From positions 62,001 through 126,000 of the forward strand of contig NZ_MLAM01000006.1 of assembly GCF_002272825.1 (NCBI RefSeq): a stretch of DNA of 64,000 bases, given 5' to 3'. Shown in pieces: positions 29,658 to 38,519 of this stretch. The DNA is from Helicobacter sp. 11S02596-1. GTDB taxonomy: Bacteria; Campylobacterota; Campylobacteria; Campylobacterales; Helicobacteraceae. Every line of letters begins with the position of its first letter. The stretch's first letter is position 1. The notes beneath the pieces are model-generated. The model was not told where the DNA came from. It ran no database searches and worked only from the letters and a program-made list of their open reading frames with translations. The translations under genes and the position numbers were made by a program.

Positions 29658-30686
29658 TCAAACAATCACACCACCGCCTAGCACCTTATCATCTTGATAC
29701 ACCACCAAAGCCTGCCCCTTCGCAACCCCATAAACAGGCTCTTTGAGTTCAGCGATAATCTTCTTTCCATCAATGATGATTTTGGCTTCTGAAGGCGTGC
29801 TACGATAGCGGATTTTTACCTTAAACTCCCCGCCACTAAAATTCTGGAGTAAGGATTTATTGATGGCTTCGACACGATGGGTGGCGAGATCTTCTTTTTT
29901 GCCTACGATGATTTCATTTTTTTGCGGGTTGATCCCTACCACAAAATGCGGTTCGTGCGCGCCTTTCACACTAAAGCCTTTACGCTTACCAATGGTATAT
30001 TGCATATACCCTTTGTGGCTTCCAACCTCCCTGCCAGCAGTGTCTCGGACGATTCCTGAGCGATCGACTTGGGTGTGTTTTTTCAAAATATCAATATAAT
30101 CTGTCTCCACAAAACAAATCTCTTGGGATTCCTTATACGTCTCCAAACTCCCCAGCCAAGGCATTACAGCGAATGCTTTGGGCTTGACGTCTTCTTTGAG
30201 CATATCCCCAAGCGGGAAAATCAAACGATCAATCGCCTCTTGCGAGATGGCATACAAAAAATAGCTTTGATCTTTGGTTTTGTCTTTTGCCTCACGTATG
30301 CGCTTCACGCCACCGATTTCTTCTATTCGTGCATAATGCCCTGTAGCGATTTTTTCACAACCCAAACCCAAAGCATAATCAAGTGCCAAGCCAAATTTCA
30401 TCAATGGATTGCATAATGCGCAGGGATTGGGCGTCTCACCCCGTTGATACGCAAGGATAAATTCATCATAAACGGCTTTTTTGAACTCCTCTTGGGCAGT
30501 GATGACCCGAAATTCAAATCCTAGATTGCTAGCAACCTTTTGGCAATTTCTCAAAAACATCTCGTGTTTTGCTTCCTTGTCGTGGAGCTTGAGATAAATA
30601 CCCAAAACCTCATAACCTTGGGATTTTAACAAATATGCCGAATAGGAGCTATCCACGCCCCCGCTCATTAAAAGTGCTACTTTCAT
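29658..30686 (-). CDS. mnmA: tRNA-uridine 2-sulfurtransferase MnmA
   Basis: A 342-residue ATP-pyrophosphatase that thiolates U34 of Glu, Gln and Lys tRNAs. The PP-loop [13 protein letters not shown] lies at the start; the catalytic cysteines are in [13 protein letters not shown] and [10 protein letters not shown]. The C-terminal beta-barrel region ends [24 protein letters not shown]. It is a single gene. Upstream, divergent, lies a block of covarying-hairpin elements. Confidence 0.96.
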   Translation of the reverse strand: MKVALLMSGGVDSSYSAYLLKSQGYEVLGIYLKLHDKEAKHEMFLRNCQKVASNLGFEFRVITAQEEFKKAVYDEFILAYQRGETPNPCALCNPLMKFGLALDYALGLGCEKIATGHYARIEEIGGVKRIREAKDKTKDQSYFLYAISQEAIDRLIFPLGDMLKEDVKPKAFAVMPWLGSLETYKESQEICFVETDYIDILKKHTQVDRSGIVRDTAGREVGSHKGYMQYTIGKRKGFSVKGAHEPHFVVGINPQKNEIIVGKKEDLATHRVEAINKSLLQNFSGGEFKVKIRYRSTPSEAKIIIDGKKIIAELKEPVYGVAKGQALVVYQDDKVLGGGVIV

Positions 30687-30715
30687 TGAATTTCCTTATA
30701 TTTACATTGTTTTTT

Positions 30716-31390
30716 ACTCGGTTCGGATTTTAAAATCCGAACCTGAAGACCGCTTTATGGAAGCGAAGCTTCCATTCGCTCCTAAAGTTACCATCTCACA
30801 CCCAGCCAGAGGCTGTGCGTTCGAGATAGGTTTCTAAGGTTTTTATTATACTTTACTCGGTTCAGTTTTTACAAACTGAATCTGAAGACCATTCCAGCAG
30901 GCAGAGCCTGCTTCCATTCCTAAAGAATAGGGTTATAACGGCGTGCGTTGCACTTCGTTATCAACCCAGTTTTAAAGGTTTTAAATCCTATCGCCAACAA
31001 ACCCAAGCCCGCTACCCCTTGTCAGTCTGCCCACTAAGGGGGTGGGTCAGAGCCTAAGGCTTGTGCGTTCGAGATAGGTTTTGAGGTCTTTATTATACTT
31101 TACTCGATTCAATTTTTACAAACTGAATCTGAAGACCACTTACACTGCCACATTCCCTATGCCCGTCCTGCTATGCTACGCATAAAGCAGGCGGTCTGCG
31201 AAGCTATCAAAGCCAAGCAGTTGGCTTTGACTTAACGCTTCTCGTCCTAAAGTATTCTGACCCACCCACCCGTTTTATTCCCAGCTTCGCTGGTCATCAA
31301 CCCATTTTCTAAGGTATTTAAATCTTATCCATTAGCAAACCCAGCCCACCACCGCCCACAATCAGCCAAAACTCGCCCTGCCCTATCCTA
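30716..31390 (+). repeat. Covarying-hairpin elements, three units
   Basis: Units start with ACTCG at 30716, 30855 and 31102. Unit 1 has hairpin 1 GGTTCGGATTTT / AAAATCCGAACC, then CTGAAGACC-GC, hairpin 2 TGGAAGC / GCTTCCA and GC-TCCTAAAG, then the ATCTC / GAGAT hairpin 3. Unit 2 has GGTTCAGTTT / AAACTGAATC, AT...AT around AGCAGGC / GCCTGCT, and a GGGTTAT / ATCAACCC hairpin 3. Unit 3 has an enlarged hairpin 2 containing the loop AAGCAGTT closed by AAGCC / GGCTT. Tails AAATCCTATC and AAATCTTATCC follow units 2 and 3. They fill the gap between mnmA and the outer membrane protein gene. Confidence 0.88.
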
Positions 31391-31433
31391 ATAAAAATTT
31401 TATCTGTAAAATTAATAAAAAATTTATTATTTA

Positions 31434-31463
31434 TTGACAATGGTAATAAATTTTATTTATAAT
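31434..31463 (+). promoter_or_regulatory. Sigma-70-type promoter of outer membrane protein gene
   Basis: TTGACA (31434-31439) and TATAAT (31458-31463) are separated by 18 bases, 45 bases before the ATG at 31509. The surrounding AT-rich sequence (AATAATTACTATCAATGATAG) is loosely Fur-box-like, so iron regulation is possible but weakly supported. Confidence 0.6.
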
Positions 31464-31508
31464 TATATTAAATATTTAAAATAATTACTATCAATGATAG
31501 GATTTGCT

Positions 31509-32387
31509 ATGATAAAAAAGTTTTCTTTGATTGCAATCATCTGGTTTTTGGTAAATGGTGCTTTGTATGGCAATGAAGACACACCCATAGCCCCAAACAC
31601 GCAAAAGCCCATCAAGCCACCCGAAGGGAACAATATCAAGGCGGGTTTATTTATTGGCTTCACACTAGGCTATAACTCAATTAGTGATAATTTGAATCCC
31701 GATGCACCTATCCATATCTATGAATTTTCTGACAAAAAATCAAGAGAAAAAAACAAAGCGATTTCTGCCGGCGTTGCTTTTGAGGGAAAATTAGGATTTA
31801 TCAAAACATTCAAAAGCGTAGGCATCCGATTTTATGGTTATGGGGGCAAAACCTATGTCTCCTACCAGACCCTTGGTATCAAGCCCAAGCCTAATGATGG
31901 CGACTATGTCCAAGAAGGCGAAACTGAAACTACCTATTATGGCGGTATTGCGGATTTATTATTTGGAAATTTTGAAAGCACCATCACATCAATGTATTTT
32001 TTTATTGGCGGGGGGTATCAAATCACAGATTACCGATTCAGAGGCGATATTTCTTTTGGGGATAATTTTTTAGACCGATTTGGTCATCTCAAACAAGTTG
32101 ATTTGTATCGATTATCCAATACAGGCAAAGATAAAATCGCCTCTCCCCTCATCAATATCGGCGTTGGAGGAATGCTCAACAAACACCATATGTTTGAAAT
32201 GACGTGGCGTTATCTGCTAAAAACCCCTTGTTTTGAATCCAACCATAAACCACGCTATGAGACCACTTACGCACGCTGGGGGGAAACAAATCTTGAACCT
32301 GATAGATATGATGAAACGAGGGTTAATCTAAAAAATAATATTACAGCAAATTGGAATCTCAATTTTACCTATTCGTATATTTTTTAA
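31509..32387 (+). CDS. Helicobacter-type outer membrane beta-barrel protein
   Basis: A 292-residue protein with a signal peptide (MIKKFSLIAIIWFLVNGALYG, cleavage probably after ALYG), a short Pro-rich linker, then alternating beta strands and a C-terminal aromatic end (NLNFTYSYIF). Glycine/tyrosine-rich strands such as AGLFIGFTLGYNS, GIRFYGYGGKTYVSYQ and YFFIGGGYQI are typical of the outer membrane protein families of Helicobacter. A gene of this kind sits beside purB in H. pylori too (HP1113), which supports orthology by position. The start at 31509 has TAGGA 6 bases upstream; an ATG at 31494 lacks one. Its function (porin or adhesin) is unknown. Confidence 0.8.
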   Translation: MIKKFSLIAIIWFLVNGALYGNEDTPIAPNTQKPIKPPEGNNIKAGLFIGFTLGYNSISDNLNPDAPIHIYEFSDKKSREKNKAISAGVAFEGKLGFIKTFKSVGIRFYGYGGKTYVSYQTLGIKPKPNDGDYVQEGETETTYYGGIADLLFGNFESTITSMYFFIGGGYQITDYRFRGDISFGDNFLDRFGHLKQVDLYRLSNTGKDKIASPLINIGVGGMLNKHHMFEMTWRYLLKTPCFESNHKPRYETTYARWGETNLEPDRYDETRVNLKNNITANWNLNFTYSYIF

Positions 32388-32449
32388 ATCCCTAAGAAAC
32401 TCCCAAAACCCGTGCAAAATCTTATCGATTCTTGGTAGGGGGCATAAGC
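32375..32449 (-). pseudogene. Decayed copy of the purB 3' end
   Basis: About 75 bases match the last 75-80 bases of the purB coding strand (33110-33189) at roughly 85 percent by eye, including the stop and the trailing TTTAAAAAATATA, but with small indels that break the frame. It overlaps the last bases of the outer membrane protein gene. The pair of repeats frames the DUF6194 gene. Confidence 0.75.
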
Positions 32450-32504
32450 TTTTATTAATTATTTTTTCATCAATATATCAAAGCCGTTTGATGAAAGGAA
32501 ATCT

Positions 32505-32966
32505 ATGACACCAGATAAAATCTTGAAATATTGTCTTGAAAATCTAGATGGGAGTGTTTTGATGAATAGTTGGGGAGAAAGTGCAATATTTTACAATCCA
32601 AACAACCAACTCAAGCGTGGTGTTTATATTCTAACCATCAAGGAAAAAGATGGGGATAATGATAGAAGCTCCAATCTAAACAGAGAAAATCTATATCGTC
32701 TAAATTTAGGAATCCGAAAAACCACGTTTATAGAAATGTTTGGTTTCATACCAAAACGCCCAGCAAAAGGCGGTATCGTTGATATGGATTATGATTTTAC
32801 CGCCACCAATCAAATGCTTCCCCACCCTGTATATGGATGGATGGGATGGGTATGTTGCTTAAACCCATCACAAAAAACATTTGAAGAATTAAAACCACTG
32901 ATTGAAGAAGCCTATACATACGCAAAAGAAAAGCATAAGAAACGCAAAAATTGCGCTACAAACTAG
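32505..32966 (+). CDS. DUF6194-family protein
   Basis: The 153-residue cytoplasmic protein has SWGESAIFYNP, LYRLNLGIRKTTFIEMFG and the near-terminal block LPHPVYGWMGWVCCLNPSQKTFEELKPLIEEAYTYA, which I recognise as the DUF6194 family of unknown function. GAAAGGAAA precedes the ATG. It is flanked by two copies of the purB 3' end, so it was probably inserted or carried by a local duplication between the outer membrane protein gene and purB. Confidence 0.7.
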   Translation: MTPDKILKYCLENLDGSVLMNSWGESAIFYNPNNQLKRGVYILTIKEKDGDNDRSSNLNRENLYRLNLGIRKTTFIEMFGFIPKRPAKGGIVDMDYDFTATNQMLPHPVYGWMGWVCCLNPSQKTFEELKPLIEEAYTYAKEKHKKRKNCATN

Positions 32967-33126
32967 CAAACGTAAAAAATTTCAACTTCGGAAATGGTGT
33001 TTTCCTACAATGCCAGAGAGGCAAACAAAGCCTCTAAACAAAAAAACGGGGCGGGTATCAAAAACAATGCCAGGAATTGCATTGGGATAGCATTTGGTTT
33101 GAAAATTATGTATATTTTTTAAATCC
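32967..33126 (+). pseudogene. Probable outer membrane protein remnant
   Basis: The 150 bases between the DUF6194 gene and purB include words resembling the end of an outer membrane protein (AATTTCAACTTCGG reading NFNFG, and ATGTATATTTTTTAA reading MYIF-stop, like the YSYIF end of the intact gene) but the frame is broken. It is probably the tail of an older outer membrane protein gene that bordered purB before the DUF6194 segment arrived. Confidence 0.35.
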
Positions 33127-34461
33127 CTAAGAAACCCCAAAAACCCGTGCAAAAATCCTATCGACATTCTTGGTATAGTAGGCATAATCAAAACATTCCC
33201 GAATCGTTTGCTCATCGATAATCTCACGCAACGCCTCATCCCCAAGCAAGTATTGCAAATACAGGCTCTCACCTTTGGCATTCAGTGCGCTCTTGCCTTG
33301 CTGGAGATCTTGCCACACTTTCATCGCATTTCTTTGGACAATCTTGTAGCTTTCTTCACGGCTCAAACCCTTTTTTGGTAGCTCCAAAAGCACCCGTTGA
33401 GAAAAGACCAGCCCACCGGTGAGAGAAAGATTTTTCATCATATTTTCAGGATAGATCACCAGATTTTCCACAAGCCCTTTGAGGCGATCGAGCATAAAAT
33501 CACTCGTGATAAAAACATCAGGCAAAATAAACCTCTCCACCGAACTATGAGAAATATCACGCTCGTGCCAGAGGGCGACATTTTCCATCGCAGGGATCAC
33601 AAAACCCCGAATCACCCGACACAATCCCGTGATATTTTCACTTAAGACTGGATTGCGCTTGTGGGGCATTGCCGAACTCCCCTTTTGCCCGGGCGAAAAG
33701 TATTCTTCTGCCTCATAGACTTCGGTGCGCTGGAAATGCCTGATTGCTACGGCTATCTTTTCGCAACTGCTTGCTAAAAGCGCCAAATCACTCATTAGCC
33801 TAGCATACCGATCCCGTTGGATGACTTGATTGCTAATAGGTGCAGGCGTAAGACCGAGTTCCTCACAAACAAGCTCCTCAAGCTCCATTGGCGTATGTGC
33901 CATATTCCCCATCGCCCCACTGATTGCCCCAACAGAAATCACCTTGAGCGTCTCTTTGAGTGCTTTTAGATGCCTACCTATCTCATCATACCAAATCGCC
34001 AAAACCAGCCCAAACGTGATAGGCTCGCCGTGTATGCCGTGGCTTCGCCCTACCATCAAAGTGCCTTTGTGTTCAAAAGCCCGTTTTTTTATCGCAACTT
34101 GTAGGGCTTGCACATCTTCGATGATGATTTTTAGGCTATCACGCATTTGTAGGGCAACGGCTGTGTCGATACAATCGCTTGATGTGATACCATAATGCAC
34201 GAATCGTGATTCTTCGCCCAAGCTCTCGCTCACTGAAGTTGTAAAAGCGATCAGATCGTGCTTGGTAACCGCTTCGATTTCATTGATTCTATCGATGTTG
34301 AAACGGGCATTTTTACAAATCTTCTCACAATCCTCATCGCCGATAAGCCCGAGCTTATTCCAGCCTTTTACGACAGCTTTTTCCACATCTAGCCACGCAG
34401 TATATTTTGCCTCTAGGTCCCAGAGTTTTTTCATCTGCTCCCTTGCGTAACGCTCAACCAT
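33127..34461 (-). CDS. purB: Adenylosuccinate lyase
   Basis: A 444-residue fumarase/aspartase-superfamily enzyme acting twice in purine synthesis. Visible motifs: TKHDLIAFTTSVSE, HYGITSSDCIDTA, VGRSHGIHGEPITFG, and the signature loop PGQKGSSAMPHKRNPVLSENITG with the catalytic serine. The ATG at 34461 is preferred to the TTG three bases earlier. It lies 42 bases after porB on the same strand, matching the por-purB order of H. pylori (HP1108-HP1112). Confidence 0.96.
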   Translation of the reverse strand: MVERYAREQMKKLWDLEAKYTAWLDVEKAVVKGWNKLGLIGDEDCEKICKNARFNIDRINEIEAVTKHDLIAFTTSVSESLGEESRFVHYGITSSDCIDTAVALQMRDSLKIIIEDVQALQVAIKKRAFEHKGTLMVGRSHGIHGEPITFGLVLAIWYDEIGRHLKALKETLKVISVGAISGAMGNMAHTPMELEELVCEELGLTPAPISNQVIQRDRYARLMSDLALLASSCEKIAVAIRHFQRTEVYEAEEYFSPGQKGSSAMPHKRNPVLSENITGLCRVIRGFVIPAMENVALWHERDISHSSVERFILPDVFITSDFMLDRLKGLVENLVIYPENMMKNLSLTGGLVFSQRVLLELPKKGLSREESYKIVQRNAMKVWQDLQQGKSALNAKGESLYLQYLLGDEALREIIDEQTIRECFDYAYYTKNVDRIFARVFGVS

Positions 34462-34503
34462 CAAAGCCCCTTTATTTTTTAAATCATACTTTAGATTTTT
34501 GGA

Positions 34504-35448
34504 TTATATTTTGGCTTCTTCACGGCGTTGCAAGTATTCCCACCGGGCATCAACATCTTTTTGAAACTGCTCAATGATATGCTCGTTTTCAGGCTTGAAA
34601 AGATGTTTGAATCTGCCCTGTGCGCCCAAATAATCCCGCACAGGAATCACATTTTTTGGGCGATAGGTGATATTGACTTGCGTGCCATTGATGACTTCAA
34701 ACAACGGGAATACCAAGCTATCTACTGCCAAATCACTCACATCAATGGTCTGATGGGAATCAAAGCGCCACTCGGTGGTGCAAGCACTCATCGCATTGAT
34801 AAATGTTGGACCTTGTGTCTCAATAGCTTGCTTGATTTTTTTATTCATATCTTTCCATTTGTTTGGGGCAACTTGTGCGACATAGGGCGCTCCGTGCGCT
34901 GCCATCACAAACAAAATATCTTTTTTCTTTTCTTTTTTGCCATAACTCACCCTGCCTGCTGGCGTGGTCGAAGTGCTCGCACCAATGGGCGTCGATCCGC
35001 TTCTCTGCCCGCCCGTATTGGCATAAACCTCATTATCTAGGCAAATATAGGTCATATCGTGCCCACGCTCAAAGCACCCGCTAATCCACTGAAACCCAAT
35101 ATCATACGTAGCCCCATCGCCCCCAAATGCGACAAATTTTGGCTTTTGCCCGTTGTATTTGCCCTTTCTTGCCAGAGCCTTATACATCGCTTCAGCCCCA
35201 GCAACGGCTGTTGAGCCATTTTCAAACCCGATATGAATCCAAGGCACATCCCAAGACGTATGCGGATAAACAGCAGTAGAGACCTCCAAACACCCGGTAG
35301 AATTACCCAGCACAATCGGACCATCTACAGCATTTAAAACCTCCCGAACAATCATCCCGTGCGCACAACCCGGACACAAAAGATGCGCGCCTTCAAATTT
35401 CTCTGCTGATTTGCTAAATTGCTTTAAATTTTTAATTTCTTTTACCAT
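34504..35448 (-). CDS. porB: Pyruvate:flavodoxin/ferredoxin oxidoreductase, beta subunit
   Basis: The 314-residue thiamine-diphosphate subunit has LCPGCAHGMIVRE and NSTGCLEVST (cluster/TPP region cysteines), the TPP motif GGDGATYDIGFQWISGCFERGHDMTYICLDNEVYANTGGQRS, and ATPAGRVSYGKK-like downstream sequence (STTPAGRVSYGKKEKKKD). It is last in the four-gene por unit. The complex decarboxylates pyruvate to acetyl-CoA and passes electrons to flavodoxin or ferredoxin. Confidence 0.95.
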   Translation of the reverse strand: MVKEIKNLKQFSKSAEKFEGAHLLCPGCAHGMIVREVLNAVDGPIVLGNSTGCLEVSTAVYPHTSWDVPWIHIGFENGSTAVAGAEAMYKALARKGKYNGQKPKFVAFGGDGATYDIGFQWISGCFERGHDMTYICLDNEVYANTGGQRSGSTPIGASTSTTPAGRVSYGKKEKKKDILFVMAAHGAPYVAQVAPNKWKDMNKKIKQAIETQGPTFINAMSACTTEWRFDSHQTIDVSDLAVDSLVFPLFEVINGTQVNITYRPKNVIPVRDYLGAQGRFKHLFKPENEHIIEQFQKDVDARWEYLQRREEAKI

Positions 35449-35458
35449 ATTTTTCTCC

Positions 35459-36685
35459 TTAGCAAAAGCTTAGTTTTGGACCACGAAGCCCTATAAACTG
35501 CTGGGTTGGGTGGGTAAGCTTGCCAGCTTTTGCGTTTTCTTGAAGTTCTTGGAAAATATTTGCCAAATCAACTTGGGTCAAATCCCTTTCGCCCAAACCA
35601 TAGATATAGTTGGACAAAACAGGGTGCTTGGAATCTTGGGCTTGATACAAACTAGCCCCGACTTCATTAAATAACGCTCCCATTGCGCCTGCTGGCAAGC
35701 TCTTATCCATAATCGCAATCGCTTTGAGGTGCTTGATGGCATTGCCAAGCTCGACATAAGGGAAAGGTCTAAACGATCTAATCGTTGCCACGCCTGCTTT
35801 GATACCACGCTCACGGGCATTTTTGGCAGCAACCCGTGCGGACTCAACGGTTGTTCCCAACGCAAATATCGCAACTTCGGCATCTTCTATGTCATAGGTT
35901 TCTACCAGATGATACTGCCTGCCTGTTAGCTGGGCAAATGCGTCAAAAACCTTTTGTATCACCGCACTTGATTGCATTAGGGCATTATGCAATTGTGCTT
36001 TATGCTCAAAATGCCAATCTTCTTCGGCTTGCGCCCCATAAGTGGCAGGTTTATCAAAATCCAACAACGCATTTTTGCTTTGGTAATCCCCGATAAATTT
36101 GTAAGCCACCTCATCGCTAAGCGGGCGGACATTTTGGGCAGTATGTGAGCTCAAAAACCCATCTTGATTCACGATAGTAGGGATTCGCACGCTCATATCT
36201 TCAGCGATCCTAAACGCCATCAGATTAAAATCATAGGCTTCTTGAGGATTGCAGGTGCAGAGGTTTATCCAGCCAGCATCCCTGCCTAGATACATATCAG
36301 AATGGTCGCCGTGGATATTTAGCGGTGAAGCAAGGGCACGATTGACGAGATTAAGCACGATAGGCAAGCGCATCCCCGAAGCCTGATACAAAACCTCCAC
36401 CATCAAAGCAAAGCCCTGCGAACTCGTAGCTGTCGCCACCCTGCCCCCAGCAGCAGCAGCGCCTACACACGCACTCATCGCTGCGTGTTCAGATTCTACC
36501 ATCACAAATTCTCCATCAACATAGCCATTGCCTACAAAACTCCCGTAGTTTTGCACGATAGGTGTCGAAGGCGTGATGGGATAGGCAGCGACGACATCGA
36601 TTTGGGCTTGTCTGAGGGCGTGAGAGGCTGCCATATTGCCATCCCATACCTCAATCTCCTGCAGTTCATAAACGTTTGCCATCAT
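35459..36685 (-). CDS. porA: Pyruvate:flavodoxin/ferredoxin oxidoreductase, alpha subunit
   Basis: A 408-residue subunit with the pyrimidine-binding domain: HALRQAQIDVVAAYPITPSTPIVQ, the glutamate in ESEHAAMSACVGAAAAGGRVATATSSQGFALM, and NIHGDHSDMYLGRDAGWI. Two ATG codons (36685 and 36682) are possible; AAGGAG is 3 and 6 bases away, favouring the second. It overlaps nothing but is 10 bases from both porD and porB, so all four subunits are co-transcribed. Confidence 0.95.
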   Translation of the reverse strand: MMANVYELQEIEVWDGNMAASHALRQAQIDVVAAYPITPSTPIVQNYGSFVGNGYVDGEFVMVESEHAAMSACVGAAAAGGRVATATSSQGFALMVEVLYQASGMRLPIVLNLVNRALASPLNIHGDHSDMYLGRDAGWINLCTCNPQEAYDFNLMAFRIAEDMSVRIPTIVNQDGFLSSHTAQNVRPLSDEVAYKFIGDYQSKNALLDFDKPATYGAQAEEDWHFEHKAQLHNALMQSSAVIQKVFDAFAQLTGRQYHLVETYDIEDAEVAIFALGTTVESARVAAKNARERGIKAGVATIRSFRPFPYVELGNAIKHLKAIAIMDKSLPAGAMGALFNEVGASLYQAQDSKHPVLSNYIYGLGERDLTQVDLANIFQELQENAKAGKLTHPTQQFIGLRGPKLSFC

Positions 36686-36694
36686 TATCTCCTT

Positions 36695-37096
36695 TTAGTT
36701 TTTCTTCTTATCTTCTTTTTGAGGCCAATTTTCTAAGGCATTTTGGTTGTCTGTATGATCGCTAAACATCAACAAGGATTTGGGATTTGTAGGGCAAACA
36801 TCAACACATATCCCACAGCCCTTGCAATGGAGATAATCTACGCCACTAAGCTTCTCGTCTCTAGCAAGGATCGCCGCATCAGGGCAATACACCCAGCAAT
36901 TGAAGCAATTGATACAAATATCACGATTATGCACAGGCTTTTCGACCCTCCAATGCGCAACACTGGCTTTATAAGAACTCTCAAGCGTATAGTCGCGTTC
37001 ATTATTGTGCGATTCTAACGCCTCTTCTCCTTTGGCTTCAAATGGGAATAAAATCGCTCCGATTTCAAATTCATTCCAACCTTTCATTCCACTCAT
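36695..37096 (-). CDS. porD: Pyruvate:flavodoxin/ferredoxin oxidoreductase, delta (ferredoxin) subunit
   Basis: The 133-residue subunit carries two [4Fe-4S] motifs, CINCFNCWVYCPDAAI and CKGCGICVDVCPTNPKSL, after an N-terminal region (WRVEKPVHNRDICI) typical of the delta subunit. It wires the TPP site of PorB to the external electron carrier. GGAG lies 6 bases before the ATG. Confidence 0.95.
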   Translation of the reverse strand: MSGMKGWNEFEIGAILFPFEAKGEEALESHNNERDYTLESSYKASVAHWRVEKPVHNRDICINCFNCWVYCPDAAILARDEKLSGVDYLHCKGCGICVDVCPTNPKSLLMFSDHTDNQNALENWPQKEDKKKN

Positions 37097-37105
37097 AAAT
37101 GCTCC

Positions 37106-37672
37106 TTATTTGACTTCATCATAAGCCCGCTGGATGGCAAGCATATTCGCGTCGATGACTTTTTGGGGCAATTTTTTTCCCAACACTTTTTTGAACGCTT
37201 CTTTAAAAAATTCAATCTCAAGCATCCCAGAAATCTTGATAAATGCTCCTAGCATTGGGGCATTGGGAATGGGCTTGCCTAAGGTATCGATAGAAATCTT
37301 GATACAATCAAGCGTATGGACTTTTTTGCCTTTTAAATCAGGCTTTTTATCCAATAATTCTTCTTTGCTCAAATGTGTGGTGATGATATAGGAAGTTGTG
37401 GGCTTTTCATCAGCACAAATATCGGTGATAAAAGTAAGACCGGGGTCGATAACCAAGATATAATCAGGACTCATAAACTTTTCGTGATTTAATATCGGCG
37501 AAGAATCAATGCGATTATATGCTGTCATCGCAGCCCCACGTTTTGCAGATCCATACAGAGCAAACGCCTGCACCTCCTTACCCGTGCCAGCAACCACATC
37601 AGCTAAGCCCTTAGCACCCGTGATTGCCCCTTGACCGGCTCGTGAATGCCATCTGATTTGTAACATACGCAT
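37106..37672 (-). CDS. porC: Pyruvate:flavodoxin/ferredoxin oxidoreductase, gamma subunit
   Basis: The 188-residue gamma domain starts MLQIRWHSRAGQGAITGAKGLADVVAGTGKEVQAFALYGSAKRGAAMTAYNRI, the family signature. It ends with the helical domain of 2-oxoacid:acceptor oxidoreductases. It is the first gene of porC-porD-porA-porB, followed by purB. AAGGAG precedes the ATG. The 200-base gap upstream is AT-rich and must hold the promoter. Confidence 0.95.
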   Translation of the reverse strand: MRMLQIRWHSRAGQGAITGAKGLADVVAGTGKEVQAFALYGSAKRGAAMTAYNRIDSSPILNHEKFMSPDYILVIDPGLTFITDICADEKPTTSYIITTHLSKEELLDKKPDLKGKKVHTLDCIKISIDTLGKPIPNAPMLGAFIKISGMLEIEFFKEAFKKVLGKKLPQKVIDANMLAIQRAYDEVK

Positions 37673-37874
37673 CTCCTTTTAATTGTTTGGTTTGAATCAA
37701 ATTAGAAATGTGAATCATCTAAAAAATAACGATGCAAGAAAAATAATGCAGGTATGCTAAACGATACAATTCTAAACTTTTTACTATGAAATTTTACTGA
37801 ATTTAACCCAATAGGCAAAATATACAAAGAATAATAGTTTAAATAATATTTTATTTTGAGAATATTAGTAACAT

Positions 37875-38519
37875 TTAAACAGATTTGATGAATCCAACAG
37901 CTTCGAGAGAATCATCAAAAATATTCTCACAAATTGCCTGCATTGCTTGGATGTTTCCATACCCTGTTTTTACCCCGATAGGAGAAATCCCCGCACTGAT
38001 AGCTGATTGGATATCTAAGATTGTATCACCTATCATAAATGCATTGGATAATGAAGCCCCCATCCGTGCTATTGCTTTCAAAACAGGTTCTTGATGGGGT
38101 TTTGGAAACTCGACATCTTCGATACCAACAATGGTTTGAAAATACCCCAAAATACCAAGATGTTCTAAGATCGCCCGAGAAAATCTCGCTGTTTTTGTCG
38201 TAACCACCCCCAGATAAGCAAATTCATTTGCCAACAAAATCGAATCTGTTGCTTTGGGTAACATTTTTGTTTTTTCCAAACAGATACCTTTATAATGGTG
38301 TCGATACACCTCAATACAAATACCGAGCTTTTCCCTGCTTGCCCCAAAATGCAAAAACATATCGCTTAATGTATGCCCGATGGTCTCTTGGACTTCTTCT
38401 AAGGCAGGGATTTTGAGGGCATTTTTTTCACAAGCCACGCAACAACTCTCATAAATCGCCTCCTCAGAATCAATGAGCGTCCCATCTAAATCAAACAAGA
38501 TTATTTTTTCTTTTTCCAT
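37875..38519 (-). CDS. HAD-superfamily phosphatase (Gph-like)
   Basis: The 214-residue protein has the HAD motifs: FDLDGTLIDSEE (nucleophile D), GVVTTKTARFS, and the late acid pair in MIGDTILDIQSA, with a helical cap between motifs 1 and 2. Family members remove phosphate from phosphoglycolate or similar small substrates; the exact substrate is not readable. Its start overlaps the end of the MATE exporter gene by 19 bases, so the two are co-expressed. Confidence 0.85.
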   Translation of the reverse strand: MEKEKIILFDLDGTLIDSEEAIYESCCVACEKNALKIPALEEVQETIGHTLSDMFLHFGASREKLGICIEVYRHHYKGICLEKTKMLPKATDSILLANEFAYLGVVTTKTARFSRAILEHLGILGYFQTIVGIEDVEFPKPHQEPVLKAIARMGASLSNAFMIGDTILDIQSAISAGISPIGVKTGYGNIQAMQAICENIFDDSLEAVGFIKSV

